This document shows positions 50,690 through 63,969 of a stretch of 64,000 nt of DNA, one piece after another. The first letter of the stretch is position 1. Each line of letters begins with the position of its first letter. The position numbers and the translations under genes were made by a program. The notes beneath the pieces were generated by a model. It was not told the DNA's origin and did no database searches. It worked only from the letters and a program-made list of their open reading frames with translations. Source of the stretch: Certhia americana (lineage: Eukaryota; Chordata; Aves; Passeriformes; Certhiidae); assembly GCA_018697195.1 (NCBI GenBank), contig CM031878.1, forward strand, positions 65,545,145 through 65,609,144. The letters run 5' to 3'.

Positions 50690-53110
50690 GCTGCCTCCAG
50701 TACTGTGTTCAGAAATGAGTGCCTGCCCCACAGCTGCCTCTTCCTGTGCCCCAGTGCTCACTTTTCCCAGCCCAGCCCAGTCTGTGCCCACCCATAGTTA
50801 CTTTTTGCACAAATATGTTGTTTTACTGTAACTTTATATGAAATTTTGGCTTCATGTGCTATTACTGGTTCAGTTACCTTGGTGCCTTGCAAGATGTCCA
50901 CCCCTGAAGTCTGCCCTGTATTCCACCTTTCCATGGAGCTTGTCTGGCTTTTGTGTTACTCTGCCTGGTACAGCCACTCTGCAGCTTCTTGCATTATCTG
51001 TCACATCCAGCAGTTTTCTTGTGTCCAGTAGTTTTTCAGATCCTGTTTATTCATCTTTATCACAGGCCAAGTCCTGGTCATCTGCCTGCAGCCTGATAGG
51101 ATCCAACTGGCTGACAGGTCAGATTTCCTGACATTGCTCCACTGCCCACTGGAGCAACTGCCTGGGCAGTGAATGACTGGAGGAGCATCAGCCCCACACT
51201 CTTGGAAAAATTGAGTCAGGTTGGTTCTACTGCTGCCATTCCTTTGCCACTCTTTCCAGTGTCATCTTGGCATTCCAGTAGCCATTGTGGGCTCCACCAA
51301 GGCATCAGGACAGACAGCTGTACCATCGTGCTTTGTGTCACGTACATCAGCCTGCAGAGAGTCCTTCCTTCCTCATGTCCCTGAGTCCAAAGGATATTAC
51401 GACAGAAGCTGAGATAGGGGTGCAGTTTGTAAGTAAAAGAAAATGATCTCTTCTGTTGTTGCTTACTGCCCATTATCCATCCATGTGCCCGCATTTGCCA
51501 GCTAGAGCACTAATGCCAGTAGTGCTGGCAAGGTATTATCTCTAGTAGTTGTCTCTCTCCCACAAGAGAAAACATGGTCAGTCTGCAGGGGAGAAGGGTC
51601 TCTTGATCTCAGCAGGTTTTTACCATCCTTCCGTAGGCAGTCAGTATGTCAACACCTTAATTTTAAGGTTTTGGCTTGGGGCATTTTTAGATATTTGGGA
51701 AAACAGGGATAATTTTCAAGGAGAATAAGGCCAACCTCGACTTTGTAACTAATTGATAAGGAAGAACAATAAGAACATGAGGATTTGGGGATATTGGGAG
51801 GACCTGTGAACTACACAAAACTTACTAAACACCAGTTAGGGCGCATATTTGGGAGTGAATGTTTGCGAGGCCAGTCTTAGCCAGTTCTGATCCGTAAATT
51901 TACCTGACCAAGCACTGTAACTGATCAACACAGTCTGTCATCTTTTTTTTCGTTTTTTTACCTGTTTGTAATCTCATCTCTTTGTCCCCTGCCTGCAAGT
52001 GCTGTAAGGCCTAAGTGCCAGCTTCTGGAGGTATGGGGCAAGCAAGAGGAGTCAGGGCAGGAGTGTAGGTGCCCCAAGCCTGTGGTTTCAGCAGCAGTGG
52101 GTGTCGGTCTCAGCTCCAGGCACAGGGACAGTAACAGCACATGCACCATCAAGGAGGACAAGGCAGTGTGTGTCCTGTGTGCATCTATGGGTGAGACTGG
52201 GGTGAGCCATGCCAGTGAGACTCTTGGCTCATCTGGGCTGGGCTGCTTGTCACAGTCTGAGTGCTTGTGCTGGTGCTGAGGGGGCAGGCAGACTGTCTAA
52301 CATCCATGTGCTTTGACCCCACACATACATCTCTTTGGCATGTGCAGTTCACTAGCAAACCTCAAATGGAGTAGCAGCGTGTGGGAGGGGGACTTTTTTA
52401 CAAGGACATGTAGTGATAGGACTAATAGGCGTAATAGCTTTAAACTGAGAGTAGGTTAGGATTGGATATTAGGAAGAAATTCCTTACTGTGCGAGTGGTG
52501 AGGCACATGTTGTCCAAAGCAGCTGTGGATACCCCATCCCTGAGTAGGCCAGGTTGGGCAGGGCCCTGAGCATCTAGTGGAAGCTGTCCCTGCCTATGGC
52601 AGGGGTTGGAACTAGGGCATCATTAAGGTCTCTTCTTACCATGCTGTGTTTCTATGGTTCTGTGATCTGGGAAGGGGTATCAGGTGGCCAGGGGGCCCTT
52701 GCTGGTACCTGTATGGTGAGTGTGTGCATCTGCCTGATAGTGACTTGCTGCCAGCCAACAAGTAGGAGGCCCATGAGAGGGGCACAAGAACATATGGCCC
52801 CAAGCTGAGGGGTATTAGAAGGATATACTGTGCTGATACTGAAGGATCCACAAGTGCTCGTGTGTTTGTGCATTTTGAGGGGGTGGGAGGTGGCATGCTC
52901 TACTGAGGTTCATGAGTCCTGAGTGAACTACATGCTGCATAGCTGATCTTCACTATTGGTTGAACTTGTCAATAAGAAAGCAACTGCTACATCTCTGTAC
53001 CTGGGACAGACACCTCCAGGTCTCTGGACACGTTGGGCTGGGCTGCAGCATCAGGACGGGAGGAATCCCTGGACTGGTCTCAGAGGTGCTGAAGGGGGCA
53101 TCCATTTATA
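50690..53110. other. GC-richer block of unknown nature in intron 3
   Basis: About 2.4 kb with clearly more G+C than its surroundings but few CpGs, so it is not a CpG island. It holds several overlapping open frames of 60-97 codons on both strands, none with recognisable domains. A CR1 tail lies inside (52384-52668). The likeliest explanation is an old retroelement or LTR-derived segment that I cannot name. I found no exon here. Confidence 0.4.
52384..52668 (+). mobile_element. CR1 LINE 3' end, plus strand
   Basis: Carries the CR1 order: gactttttt-acaaggacatgtagtgatagga, aatagctttaaactgagagt, attggatattaggaagaaat, gtggtgaggcaca, ggataccccatccctg, gaagctgtccctgcctatgg and a final tttctatggttctgtgat tail. 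It is 5'-truncated, non-coding, and of the same general subtype as the copy at 12207. Confidence 0.92.
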
Positions 53111-53879
53111 AAGTCCCTTAGCACAATTGAAAAGTGGGTTCTGTAATAGATATTTAGTACTAACGTTTTCTTTGTGAGTCAGGTGCATCAAGAAGTTGAG
53201 AAAACTATGCTGGGAAAAAGACCACAATCTCCTTTTTCTATTTTATTGTCTGTTGCTGACCATTAATAGAGACAATAAGAATAAGCATGTGTTTATTACA
53301 GTAACTTGACTCATTGTGACTGCATTTACAAAACCAAGGCTCTGTAGAAGAATATTTAAGTCAAAAATGCTTTCTGCTTTAACTCTAGGAGAAGTAAAGG
53401 AGATCATTTATGAATTTGGGGATTTAAGCCTGAACAGAAGGTTCTTGGCCTCATTCTGTTTCCTGGGCATTTCAGTGTGGCTTTATGAATTCACATTACA
53501 AAGTGTAATTCATTCTCAGTATTATTCATGATTCTGCAATGTCTTGGGAATTCTGCAATATTGTCATATCAAAATTAAACTTCTGACATTCTTATGGAGG
53601 GATCGCTGAAGTTTTTCTGCCTCTGCCCTGAACCCTGTTGCTGCATTTAAATCCTAAGGAGACAGGAAATAGGCAGTTTTATTTGAGATGAAAATCATAG
53701 GAATTATCTTTTTTTGGTTTTCTGTGTTTTTTTAAAATAAGCCAGCAGCTTGATTTAATGAATAATACTGGGTTCCAGAGCTTCATTCATAACCCCCAAC
53801 CTTCTATGTGACAGTTAACCATGTCACTGAACCAGTGTCCTACTTTCACCATCTGTGAAACGCTTTGGAAAGTCATGGA

Positions 53880-54110
53880 AAACTGAATCATAGGTCTTTT
53901 CCATCTCTGTTAGGTCATCCAGCTGTTCATCTGCCAGTAGAAGATTGTTTCCTACATCCACCAGTGTTTTTCCAGTGTGGATCCTGTCCTCTTAGTGATT
54001 GGGCTTCCACTAGTACCTGTGGGAGATGATTTTGCAAAGTTCTAGATCTCATTGTCAGGAAGGTCTTCTGACGTTCACAAAGAGAGATTTTGTTTGTTGT
54101 TGCTAGTTTA
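53880..54110 (-). mobile_element. Possible old CR1 remnant
   Basis: Resembles the minus strand of an older CR1 type: ctgaatcataggtctttt, aggtcatccagctgttc, a ccagtgtggatcctg segment, tgattgggcttccact, and tctcattgtcaggaaggtc. It is strongly diverged, so boundaries and assignment are uncertain. Confidence 0.4.
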
Positions 54111-55349
54111 ACTAAGGTGGGTTCTTTTTTCCCATTACTAGGTAATTGTTTACAGTTTTAAGACATACATATTTAAGACATGCAGGACATAAGTTCATGC
54201 AACCCCTTAAAGGTCTAGATAAATTGCAAGTCTCTGTAAAGTATCTTATCTATACAAAAAAGAAAAACATAAGGTTTTGAGATGCAAGGTATGACCTTTT
54301 ATAAGAATGTAAGCTATTTGGTACTTCCTGGAAATTATATCTAAGGAAGTGTACAGACTACTCCAGATTTACAACAGAAAAGGGATAGAATATGGAACTT
54401 AGCAGTAGAGTTAAAATTAAGGCATTGGAGTAGGTTTCAAGAATGCTTAAGCAGGGAAAGAAAGAAATGAGCAAATGCAATGTATTTGTTAGATATGAAA
54501 GCTATCAGATTACCTAAGTTACTTTGTACAGAATTTTAACTTTTCAAAATATGTGGACATTATTTGGATCTGGCATAAGAATAGTTAAACTGCTTTTAAA
54601 ATGGACATTTGGGAAAAAACTGGTAGTAACATAATTTTTTGTTGCACTGCCCTAGGAGGAAAATAATGTTCAATTAATTCAGTTGATGAAGTTAATAGAG
54701 CATTTTGTAATGCAACCTATATAAAGCATGTGTCTTAAAATAACAAGAAATCTGTCATGGGGGCATGTTTCATAAAATATTCAGCTTTTAACAAAATCTA
54801 CTTGTCCAGGATATTCATTCCTCTATTTTAGCTGCCAATGCAAATGCTTAAGTCCAGGAACATAAACTGCATGTTCAGTCAGTCTCTTTAGAAAAAAGAT
54901 AATACTTTTTTTCATCTCAGCTTCATTCTTATTGTCTTTAAATTATATGTTCATATACATTGATAAGTTCTGATGTAACTTCATCAGAAGATAAGTCAGG
55001 AATTTAAGGCCTTCCAAAGTTTATTTGTAGTACAAACAATATGGGCAATTGAAATATTTCAATGATTTAAACCACCCATTCTGCATACTTTGCTGTTGAA
55101 AAATCCCTCTTGCCTTCAGCACTAGTATATACCATCAGATTAGGTATAATGTAGTGTTTTGGAAAGGCCAGTCAGTATAAAAGTAGTATTTTACATACAC
55201 AACAAAAAATTTGCCATATAACAAACTGGTTTTCTTCCTTTAAGAGATTAGGGAGGTGCCATGATTAGAGTGTTTGTAAGGAAGGTGAACCTTAGAAAGA
55301 CTTCTTAAAGTCTGATCATAAGAAGGATAAACTTGTCTTTCATCTACAG

Positions 55350-55421
55350 GAAATAAAACCAGATGAAGTAACCAGACTTGCTCTTAGGACAGAAGTTAAT
55401 TTTGAAAGTGTCTGCAAAAAG
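55350..55421 (+). CDS. SRFBP1: SRFBP1 exon 4
   Basis: 72-nt exon (24 codons) between a ctacag acceptor and an AAG|gtaaga donor, phase 0 at both ends. It encodes EIKPDEVTRLALRTEVNFES followed by VCKK. Human has [24 protein letters not shown] at this point, so KPD-VT, AL, and NFE...KK are conserved. It continues the BUD22-like N-terminal region. Exons 1-4 together give 88 residues against about 90 in human. Because the exon is symmetric in phase, skipping it would keep the frame but remove the KPD/NFE segment. The remaining ~340 residues must be encoded beyond the window. Confidence 0.95.
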
Positions 55422-58400
55422 GTAAGACTTGCTGGATTTTGTTTTCTTTACCCTGCTTCTCTGAGTGTGAAAGGGTGCATGTGTCAGTGTGCAAGTATGT
55501 GGATTTGACAGAGTATGTTCTGTTTCTTGTGTTGTAATCTTCATTGTAGATCATCCTTTTCTAAGGAGGTTTATCCACTGGAATGTATGTACAGAAAAAT
55601 GAATAGCTGTGTAGTATGAATTGTCATTAGTCTGGTGGGCTAGTCCTTAGCAATTGGAACAGAATACCGGGAAGCATAGTAGTGATTTCTTAGTCTTTAT
55701 AAATAGATTTGTTTTGTTTATATAGTGTATATACATGATTCAGTTAGTATAAATAATCTATGTGAGCATTCAGCAACAGTTGGAAAAATACTTTCTAGTG
55801 CAGAAACAAGTTTCCACATGTAAACAAAACATGACAAACACTAGCTTGAAATAAAGGTGGACTTCTAACACTGCTGTGGCTCATTCATTTCATTGTAATG
55901 TTTCTCTTGAAGCCTGCTGATGATACAATATCAAAAATTAACTGCCTAACTAGTGACGTCTTATGTAAGAGATGAGATGAAGACATAGAAGTGCATCTGA
56001 GGCTGAGCAATACTATTTCAAAGAACATGCTACATTATTGATGCCAGAAAACAATTCCGAGTTTAAAAATACCAATACTTGTAGTTTTATAGGTCTTTTC
56101 ACTTTAATTCCTATCATTGGTCCACTGAGAAGGATTGGAATCTGAAATGTTTATAGTATACAGGCTAGGTTTTAATATAGAATTGGGTCATTTACTCCTG
56201 TAATGGGATCATTAGTTTGTAATATAACTCTGCTGTTGCATATTACAGTCATGTGTGATGTAGTTTGGTTATTAGCATAGTGTGCAGCAAGGTTTTCAAT
56301 GTTTCATGTCAGCAAAATCAAGTTAACAGGAAAATATCATAGGAACTTGGTATTTGTGGAGAAGGGTTTGGGTAGAAGCATCTTAACTGTTTTTCCTTCT
56401 CTTAATGATAGAAGAGAATAAAGAAAAGGTCACAGATACACTGATACGAAGCTAAAAAGCATTCTTCTTTTGAATTTATTTGACCAGGATTTTCCAGTGT
56501 GAAGATGAGGTATTCAGAAACTGGTTACTGTAACTGTAATGTTAGAAATGGTGCAGATAAGATTTTGAATGTGGGAGAACATGTGGAAAGTGATTTCATT
56601 CTTGAAGAGGGATGCTAAATTCAAATAGTGACATTTTGTCATTTAACCATAGGAGAGTCTTCTGCCAAGATTTCAAATTCATCAGGCTTATGCTTATTCC
56701 ATTAAGTGAAGGAGCAGCAAAGTGAAATTATTGATGCTATTTTTGAAGGAGTTTGTAGGCTTGTAAATGGAATTTTATTTTCTAAGGTGGCAATTTTATT
56801 GACAAGAATGCTGAAGGAATATAATTAATCTTACTTTCACCCCATTATTTTTTATATAGTCATAGTCATGACTGATTATGTTCTTCTCATATTTACTTAA
56901 AGTCTTAAAATAGGCTTCAATTTAGCTTTAATTCTTGAAAAAGTATAATGCAGGTATCTTCCTGGAATTGTTTTGCATTTTTTGATCTGTTGTTTCTGTT
57001 ACTTTCTGCTTCTGGTCCTGTTTTTCAGGGGAATGGATATCTATTAATCTAACAGTTTTTAGTTGATGTAACTTACATTTCAAATCAAGCTGATGGATGG
57101 ATGGATGCTGATGCTTTTCTAAACCCATAGAGAATTTTAACCTTACTGCAGTAGAAGAATATATACAATTGTGTGACTGTGCCATCATAACTTCATTAGA
57201 TGCTTTTGGTTTGCCATAGCATATCCCCAACTAAAGAAGGCATCCCTTCTGTGCATAAACAGAAGTTAATTCTCAAATATTTTATTTCTTATTTTCCCAC
57301 AGTTAGTAATTAAACATACAATTAAAAAAAAAAATTATTTTCTATCCGTAGCAATATTCTGTAGTCTCATGAAATACAGACCACACTGTTTACCTTTTTA
57401 TTAACTTGAGTTTCAAAATATTTGAAGGAAAACATCCTGTGGCTGTTTTCATTTTCAGAATAGGTTTGTTTTCACTGACAAAAGGCAATCTGTTTTTAAT
57501 TCACTGTGGAATGCTGAATATTAGTTTTGCATAGTGGTCATGTAGTCAAGATACTTTTTTAATTGCTTCTGCTCACTGAGCTTTTATGTTCCATTACTGT
57601 TTCCCGACATTTTTCAGAATAAGTAAAGCATACTTTTCTATTTTAAAAGAGTTGCATATATTTCAATCAAGTGCAACAAAATTGTGCTAGATGTTTAGCA
57701 AGTGGCAATTTGCTGGGAGTTCCTGTGATTTAGATTTCAATATGGCTGAATTAGTAATAAATAGATCAGGTTTATCTAGTTGCAGGGGGTGTTGGCAAGA
57801 GTCACCAGCCCCATGACACAAGGCATTTTATAAAAGTATTACAAGAAGAAGGTAAACAATTCTTTGTGCAAGTCTGCTGAAATATTTTTAATTCATTTGA
57901 ATATTGCTGCAGTTGGCAACATTTTTACCAAGAGGTGATATGTATTGCAGAAATTGTAGTAAATGTTGCCATGCAACTTTGACTAGGCTTTATATTGTTG
58001 GTTGTATTTACAGCTGTTGAAAAACATAACTTATATTTTGTAGGTTTTCTTCAAGTCTTTGTGCACTTTTTGTACCAAGTTGTACATTGTCTGCCACAAA
58101 TATGTTTGACAGACATTAGTAAAATTAGAAAACCATGTCATAGAATTCATATTTTAAACTCATATTGCAGCTGTGATTGTATTTTGAACTGTTGCACACA
58201 ACATATATTCCTGCAGTGCGTGGGAAGTTTAATTCATCAATATTGTGCTCCAGTACACAGAAGCTACAAATTAGAAGCTGATCCCAATAATATTGTTCAT
58301 TGCAAGCAGAAAATTGAACTGAGCACTGGCAAAGTCTTAACTGTTATCTTCAACTTGTTGCTAGCATAAATTTAGGGAAATTCAGGTAGGTGAAGATAGG

Positions 58401-61166
58401 CAGGTTATATAAATTAATATGTAATAATGTTTTTCCAGTATTAGAAAACTATGTTTATAATCTGGACTGTTTCCTCAGGAAAAGAGGACATTGGTCCACC
58501 TTCAAACACCTTCATCATAACCCCAGTTGGTTTTGTTGAATTTGCTAACAGATGTTGAATAACTTACTCTCATCTCATTTAGCTTTTCTTCCAGTAAGTC
58601 TTTAGTGTATAGCACATGAGGAAAGAGTCCCTGTGTTTTAAGCACTTGAGAATGACGAATTCCAGCATAATGGAACTCTGCTACAAGCAGTGATATGTTG
58701 TCTTGCTTTAAGTCAAAATACTTCTTTTTTTCCCTAAAGAATAAACTTTCTGTGTTTCAAAATTCAGCAACTGTCTGATTTGGGGAGCAGGATGGAAACA
58801 GAAATTAATTATTGTATTTTACTTGGAGTGAAGGACAGAGTACCAGTATATATTATTATGAGAGTCACGATTGAGCATGTGCTTCTGACTGGCACAATAA
58901 GCTTTCAGAGGTGATAAATACCATCCTCTGATAAATACATCCCTCTGAATCTCAAAATTATTGAAAAGCTTGTCACAGTTTCCAAGTGCATTGAGAAATT
59001 TTTTGTAGGCCAGAAATGTAAGTCATTAGTAGCTTTTAGAAGGGTTTTTTGGTTTTGGGTTGTTTTTTTTTTCTTTTACCCCAAATTTAAGGTTTGGCAA
59101 GTTGATTTTGGATTGCTTCATGTACAGGAACCAACTTTGTCTTGTTTGGAATTTAAAAGGAATTCAAAGACTTTAGAAACAGGATCTCGGGTAAATCATG
59201 AACAGTCATAGGGAGACATGCCAGGACTTAACTGAGCAACTGGGTACACAAGTATGAGTTTGATCTTTTAAAATTTAAGCTGTCTGATGAGGACAACTCA
59301 GCTTAACATGATTTTGGAGGGTTGACATTAGTGCTGTGTGGCTTCTGGTGCAGAATTTTTAACAGATGCCCAAAGACCTAGAATTTCTGGGGTGAGTGAA
59401 TTTAATATCTATGGCACTTTACCTATATGGCTTCAATGAATTTGGGATGGGGGAACCGACCAAAATATGGACAGTAATATGAAAGAGTTTTCTGTGATTT
59501 ATAAAACAGGATTTTGGCCTATTACATGTGAGAAGAACATTTCTGTTTCATCTCCCAAACTTCTTGAATTCACTCACTCTCTGGTGTGGGGCTAAGGAAG
59601 TCCTTTGGTGAAAAAGACATGAGAAAGAGGTAGAGGCCCAGGACAGACAGAAAGAAGGATGAAGTTACAGGGCTAAATATGTTTTAACTTTATTTTTTTC
59701 AAAAGTGTGTTTCAATCACATTATCAAAATAGCATTTGTCAAATTCATGTCTATTTTAAATTATGCAGGTGATGGCCTAAGACTAGTCTTATCAACTCAC
59801 AGCCTCTCAGTCATAAGTAAACAAAAAGAGTAAGGGTAGTCACAATGCTAGTTTTGTTCTTCTTTTTAGATTTACATTGAAAATATTTTTTGTACCAACA
59901 GTATGTAAAAGGCAGTTTATGAAAGGCTGCTAGCTTTGAGGCTTTGATTAACAGCGAGTAATTAATTAAAGCATCAGTGTCCCGGAATAAATAATTCACA
60001 AGATGGATACAAGACATAGTTCTTACTGAAGGAATACACAAGACATTGTTCTACTAAATACACTTATTTATTAAGGAAATTTTAAATAATCCTAGTACTT
60101 TTGAACTTTGTGGCAGGAAAAGAAAGATGTAATTTCTGAATCAAGTAGAATTTTTGATTAGACACATCTGCATATCTGTACTTCCTAATTTTGAAAAATA
60201 TAAAGGTTTCTCTTTTATCTGATAATCCTAAATGTATGTTTGTGATCCTTGCCTTCATTTATTTGTACTTCCTTGTGGAAAATATCTAAACAAACCCTTC
60301 TGCATGCACTGTAGATTTAATCTGAGGAAGTGTACTAAATCATGAAAAGGGCCCTTAAAAAGGGTCTTTTGCATTTTAATTGGTGAGTTGCTGTTAGCTT
60401 CAAAGGCTTTGGATCAGACATAGAATAGTTGCTGTCTGTTTGGGGTTTGGAGGATTTTTCCACAATCTCCTCCATTTTCCTCCCCCCAAGCCCTCCTGAA
60501 GAATTCTACTCACAAACAAATATACTAATTAGGATAGATGTTATTATGATGTAAAACTTCTGTTACTGTTGTTAGTGCCTTTGTAGAGTAGATTCTTATG
60601 TACATGGATTTCTACCATTGCTTATGGAAATATTTTTTTTGCAGTACATAAACCATAGATACAAGACTATTGTATAAATCAATATTTTGTAATACCGATG
60701 TGATAGTCCATAAGCCTTTTTTAATATGATTATCATTAATGCATTGCAATTTTGTGGTTTGATTTTGGCTATGTGGGGGCAAATGGCTGATGTTTTTGAG
60801 GAACCCATGAAAAACTTCATTCTCCCTTTTATGAAATTTTGATTGTTACACTCTGATTATTTAATAGCCTACCTGGATTTCATAGATAAACTCCATCTCA
60901 CTCCCTGCCCCCTTCTCTTTAAGTATTAATTATTGGAAAGATTTTATCTTACTTCCTTTTGCTGCAGAAGGAATGTATTGCCTTACTAGATACATGAATG
61001 TTTCTATTCTCCTACAATGTATTTATGCTGAAAATAGTAAAATAATAATAATATTCAATTTATTTTCCTACATGTTAAAATGTTACCTTCCCATCTTATT
61101 TCAGTATGAAACAATAGTTATTCATTTTCATATTACATACCAGATAGACTTTTCTGTCTGTAATAG

Positions 61167-61196
61167 ATGCATCTATTGATGCATCAATAGATGCAT
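61167..61196. repeat. Perfect 30-bp palindrome
   Basis: A 30-bp sequence identical to its own reverse complement, built from ATGCAT and CTATTG/CAATAG blocks, with no spacer. Symmetry breaks at 61166 and 61197. It could extrude a cruciform, or arise from duplicated ATAGATGCATCTAT motifs. Confidence 0.97.
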
Positions 61197-62801
61197 GTTA
61201 TTTTTTTTGGAAATGTGTTGCATTAATTAAATAGTACAATTTTCTGCATCACAGATTAAAATAATAGTCTTTATGCAGGGCATCAGTGTTACAGAGTTGA
61301 ATTCTTTTTGTCCTGAGTATTTTTACTCACTTTGAATGAAAATTACAGTAAATGTATGAAGCCACAGTTTCCTGAGAATTTTCCATGTCAGACGCCAGAT
61401 GTTAGTGTTAAACAGGAATGTCTGTGGTCTTCCTAATACTACTGATGAAGTGAAGAATTTTGCATTCATTGATGAATATCACATTCAGGTGTAAATACTT
61501 TCTCTGTGTGACAGATTGTTCTTTGTTTTCTTTTCCTGAAAGTTCCTCATCTTCCAAATTTGATCACTTGAACTCCAAGCCGTTTAGCATGGCTTTTATA
61601 TATGCCAGGCTATATTTTAGAGCCTAGAATCCACTACTGTGGCTGCAACTGAAATTTTATATCAGTATAAATGAAGTCCTTCAATTTTTGACAGATCTCT
61701 CTGCAGTCTTTTCCCCACCTTCTTTACAATTGTCCATTTGTCTGCTAGTCAGCCTGTATCAATCTCTTCCCAGGCTTCCAGTGGAAGAGTACAGGGTCGT
61801 TCTGTGTTCTGTCCATGTCACTCCCACCTTTGGTTAGCCTTCCTTCCCTGCTCCACACTCTTCCTTTACTCCCTGAAACAATTTGTCTTCTCCAGTTGCT
61901 CCTTTGCATTCAAACTAGGCTGCCATACTGTAGTGCCACTTTTGAGAGCAACAAGGTAGACTAGACTGAAGCTAGCATCATCTTCAACACCAGAGTAGCA
62001 ATTGCAGTGAGCTCAGTTTAACACAGCTTTGATTTTTTTTATTCTGGAGGAGTCTTCTTTTAAGTTCAGTATTGAAATAAACTGCTAGTAACTTTGGCAG
62101 TGTTTCACAGAGATATTGTTTATCTCTGACACAAAAGGGCTGTCTCGTTCAGATTTTAAGTTGCTAGTCCAAGAATCTTTCTACCACTCATTTACATTCC
62201 TGTGAGGCTGTATTTCTTAATTTTGTTGCCTCCTGAACAGTTTGAGTTTGCTGAAGTACAGTCTTGTCCCTAGACAAGGCTTAGACTCAGAAGTGGTATG
62301 ATTGCCTTTGATTTGAATGTGCTCATTTCACTTACTTAATGTGCCAGACCAGAGTGTGGGCAAGCATATCGTAATAAGTAAAGCTCAGAGGAAGCTGATT
62401 CACATTTTTGTGAGTGATACTTACCAGGTAATTCAAACACAATGAATATGCTTGCAAGGGTATAATGAATGAAAAGCTGGGTGGAAAGAACAGTGCTGTT
62501 AAGAGTCAGATAATGCCTGTGGTAGTGGTGTCATGATGCATGGTGCTGCACATACACATGGTTGTATTTCTTCAGTCCCAGAAAGCATTATGTTATAGCA
62601 CTCACAAAAGACAAGCAACTCACAGCTTTCTTTCCTATTTTAAGTGGGTATTTGTGTGATGTGTGATCAGTATCTTACTGGATATGAGCTATCATGGGAA
62701 CAATAGAGAGGAATATTAGAAGTAGTCTTGTTTCTATGATTTCCTTGAAGGAAAAGTGGCATATCAAGAGGTTCTCAAGGTATTGTGGGTGATTTGGCTA
62801 C

Positions 62802-62865
62802 CTTTTGGTTTGGTTTGGTTGGTGGGTTTTGTTGTTTCTGTGTTTGTTTTGTTTTTCTTTTTAAA
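62802..62865 (+). repeat. G/T-rich (TTTGG)n-like tract
   Basis: TTTTGGTTTGGTTTGGTTGG followed by T-rich GTTT units. Low complexity, non-coding. Confidence 0.8.
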
Positions 62866-63969
62866 TAAAGGAAGGCCAAGTTACTGATGGCCACAATCTC
62901 CTTCTCTAGAATATTGTCCAGACTTGCATAAAATGCCTGTGAGGCAAATTATCAGTGCCTGGATGAGTGTATGGTACAAAAATGAGACAATTTGTAGTAT
63001 GTTTGGGGCCAGGAAAAGCTGGACATTAAAGAAGACCTGCAGCATAATCAAAATTTCATTGGGCTCTTGACACTGAAAATTTTAAAGGACATGAGGAATT
63101 TCTAGAAGCACAGGGATACATGTATGGAGGAACATCAAATTAACAATGACATGACACACACGGAGCATGTGGCTTCTTTTCAGGATGCCTTACAGCCGAG
63201 GACAGATCAGCTTGATCTAACAAGTAATGAAGATAAATCAGACTGACTGCAGTGACAGTTGATTGACACCTCCAATACTACGGTACAGGGAGAGAGTGTA
63301 AATTACGAATGCTTCCATATTAACCCTTACACTGAAAACAATAATGGCAGGGAACTAGAATTCCTGACATGTATCATCATCACAGATAATATAGATTACC
63401 TCCTTCCACCAAGTCTTCAAGACACTTAATGCAATTTACCTTCTTTACAGGGATAAAGGGGTGTGATGTACACACATGAGAGTGGTACTTTTCAGTGGAG
63501 CACTGCAGGTTAACAGCTCAGAGTTATTACCAGAAATAAAAAGCTCTCAGAAATGTTTTGAATGGAGGTTCCACCTGTCACAAAAATTTGATAGCAGTGA
63601 TGTACTACAGGCCTAGTGAGAATGGTAATAGTGATCAGAAAATGTTCAATGGGACTAGAGCAGCTACAAATTTGGGGCAGATAATAAGAGTCAGTGTTTT
63701 CAGTTATTCGTAATTGTTTTGGATACTAAAGACAGAATCTTTGAATTGTATCTTTTATGTATCCATAGGGAAAGTAATGGGTTTGTAAAGTTCATCCAGG
63801 TGAAGGGGCAAGGGAGGTAGATTTGTGCAACCAAATGACAAAGCAAAATGTTTCTTCTGTCTTGTCATTTATCTGTAAATCCTCTGATAATTGATACTTA
63901 TTGAGCAATTTCAGCCAAAGCTTCCCGTAGCTGTTTTTAAGAGCACTAACTTCCAGCAGGAAGGCTTTT

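Larger units (their letters stand above)
34400..55349 (+). other. SRFBP1 intron 3 (20.9 kb)
   Basis: GT-AG phase 0 intron. It holds a minus-strand LTR (36954-38840) with a nested solo LTR, a 30-bp minisatellite, an internal CpG island (45180-45640), a G/T tract (46558-46628), an imperfect tandem duplication (47585-47695), a GC-richer block (50690-53110) with a CR1 inside, and an old CR1-like remnant at 53880. Unassigned moderately GC-rich patches lie at 41.17-41.64 kb and 48.3-48.53 kb. The rest is AT-rich unique DNA. No sequence resembling a further SRFBP1 exon was found. Confidence 0.85.

Noticed and set aside
57995..58369. 124-codon open frame in intron 4
   Set aside because: No recognisable domain, AT-rich codons, hydrophobic and Cys-rich in a random way, and no promoter or splice context. 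Kept only as a possible conserved non-coding stretch.
63184..63246. cttcttttcag acceptor followed by 20 phase-0 codons and TGA, as a possible alternative terminal exon
   Set aside because: Twenty open codons occur often by chance, and the peptide does not resemble SRFBP1 exon 5, where ERAIARLA-type sequence is expected.
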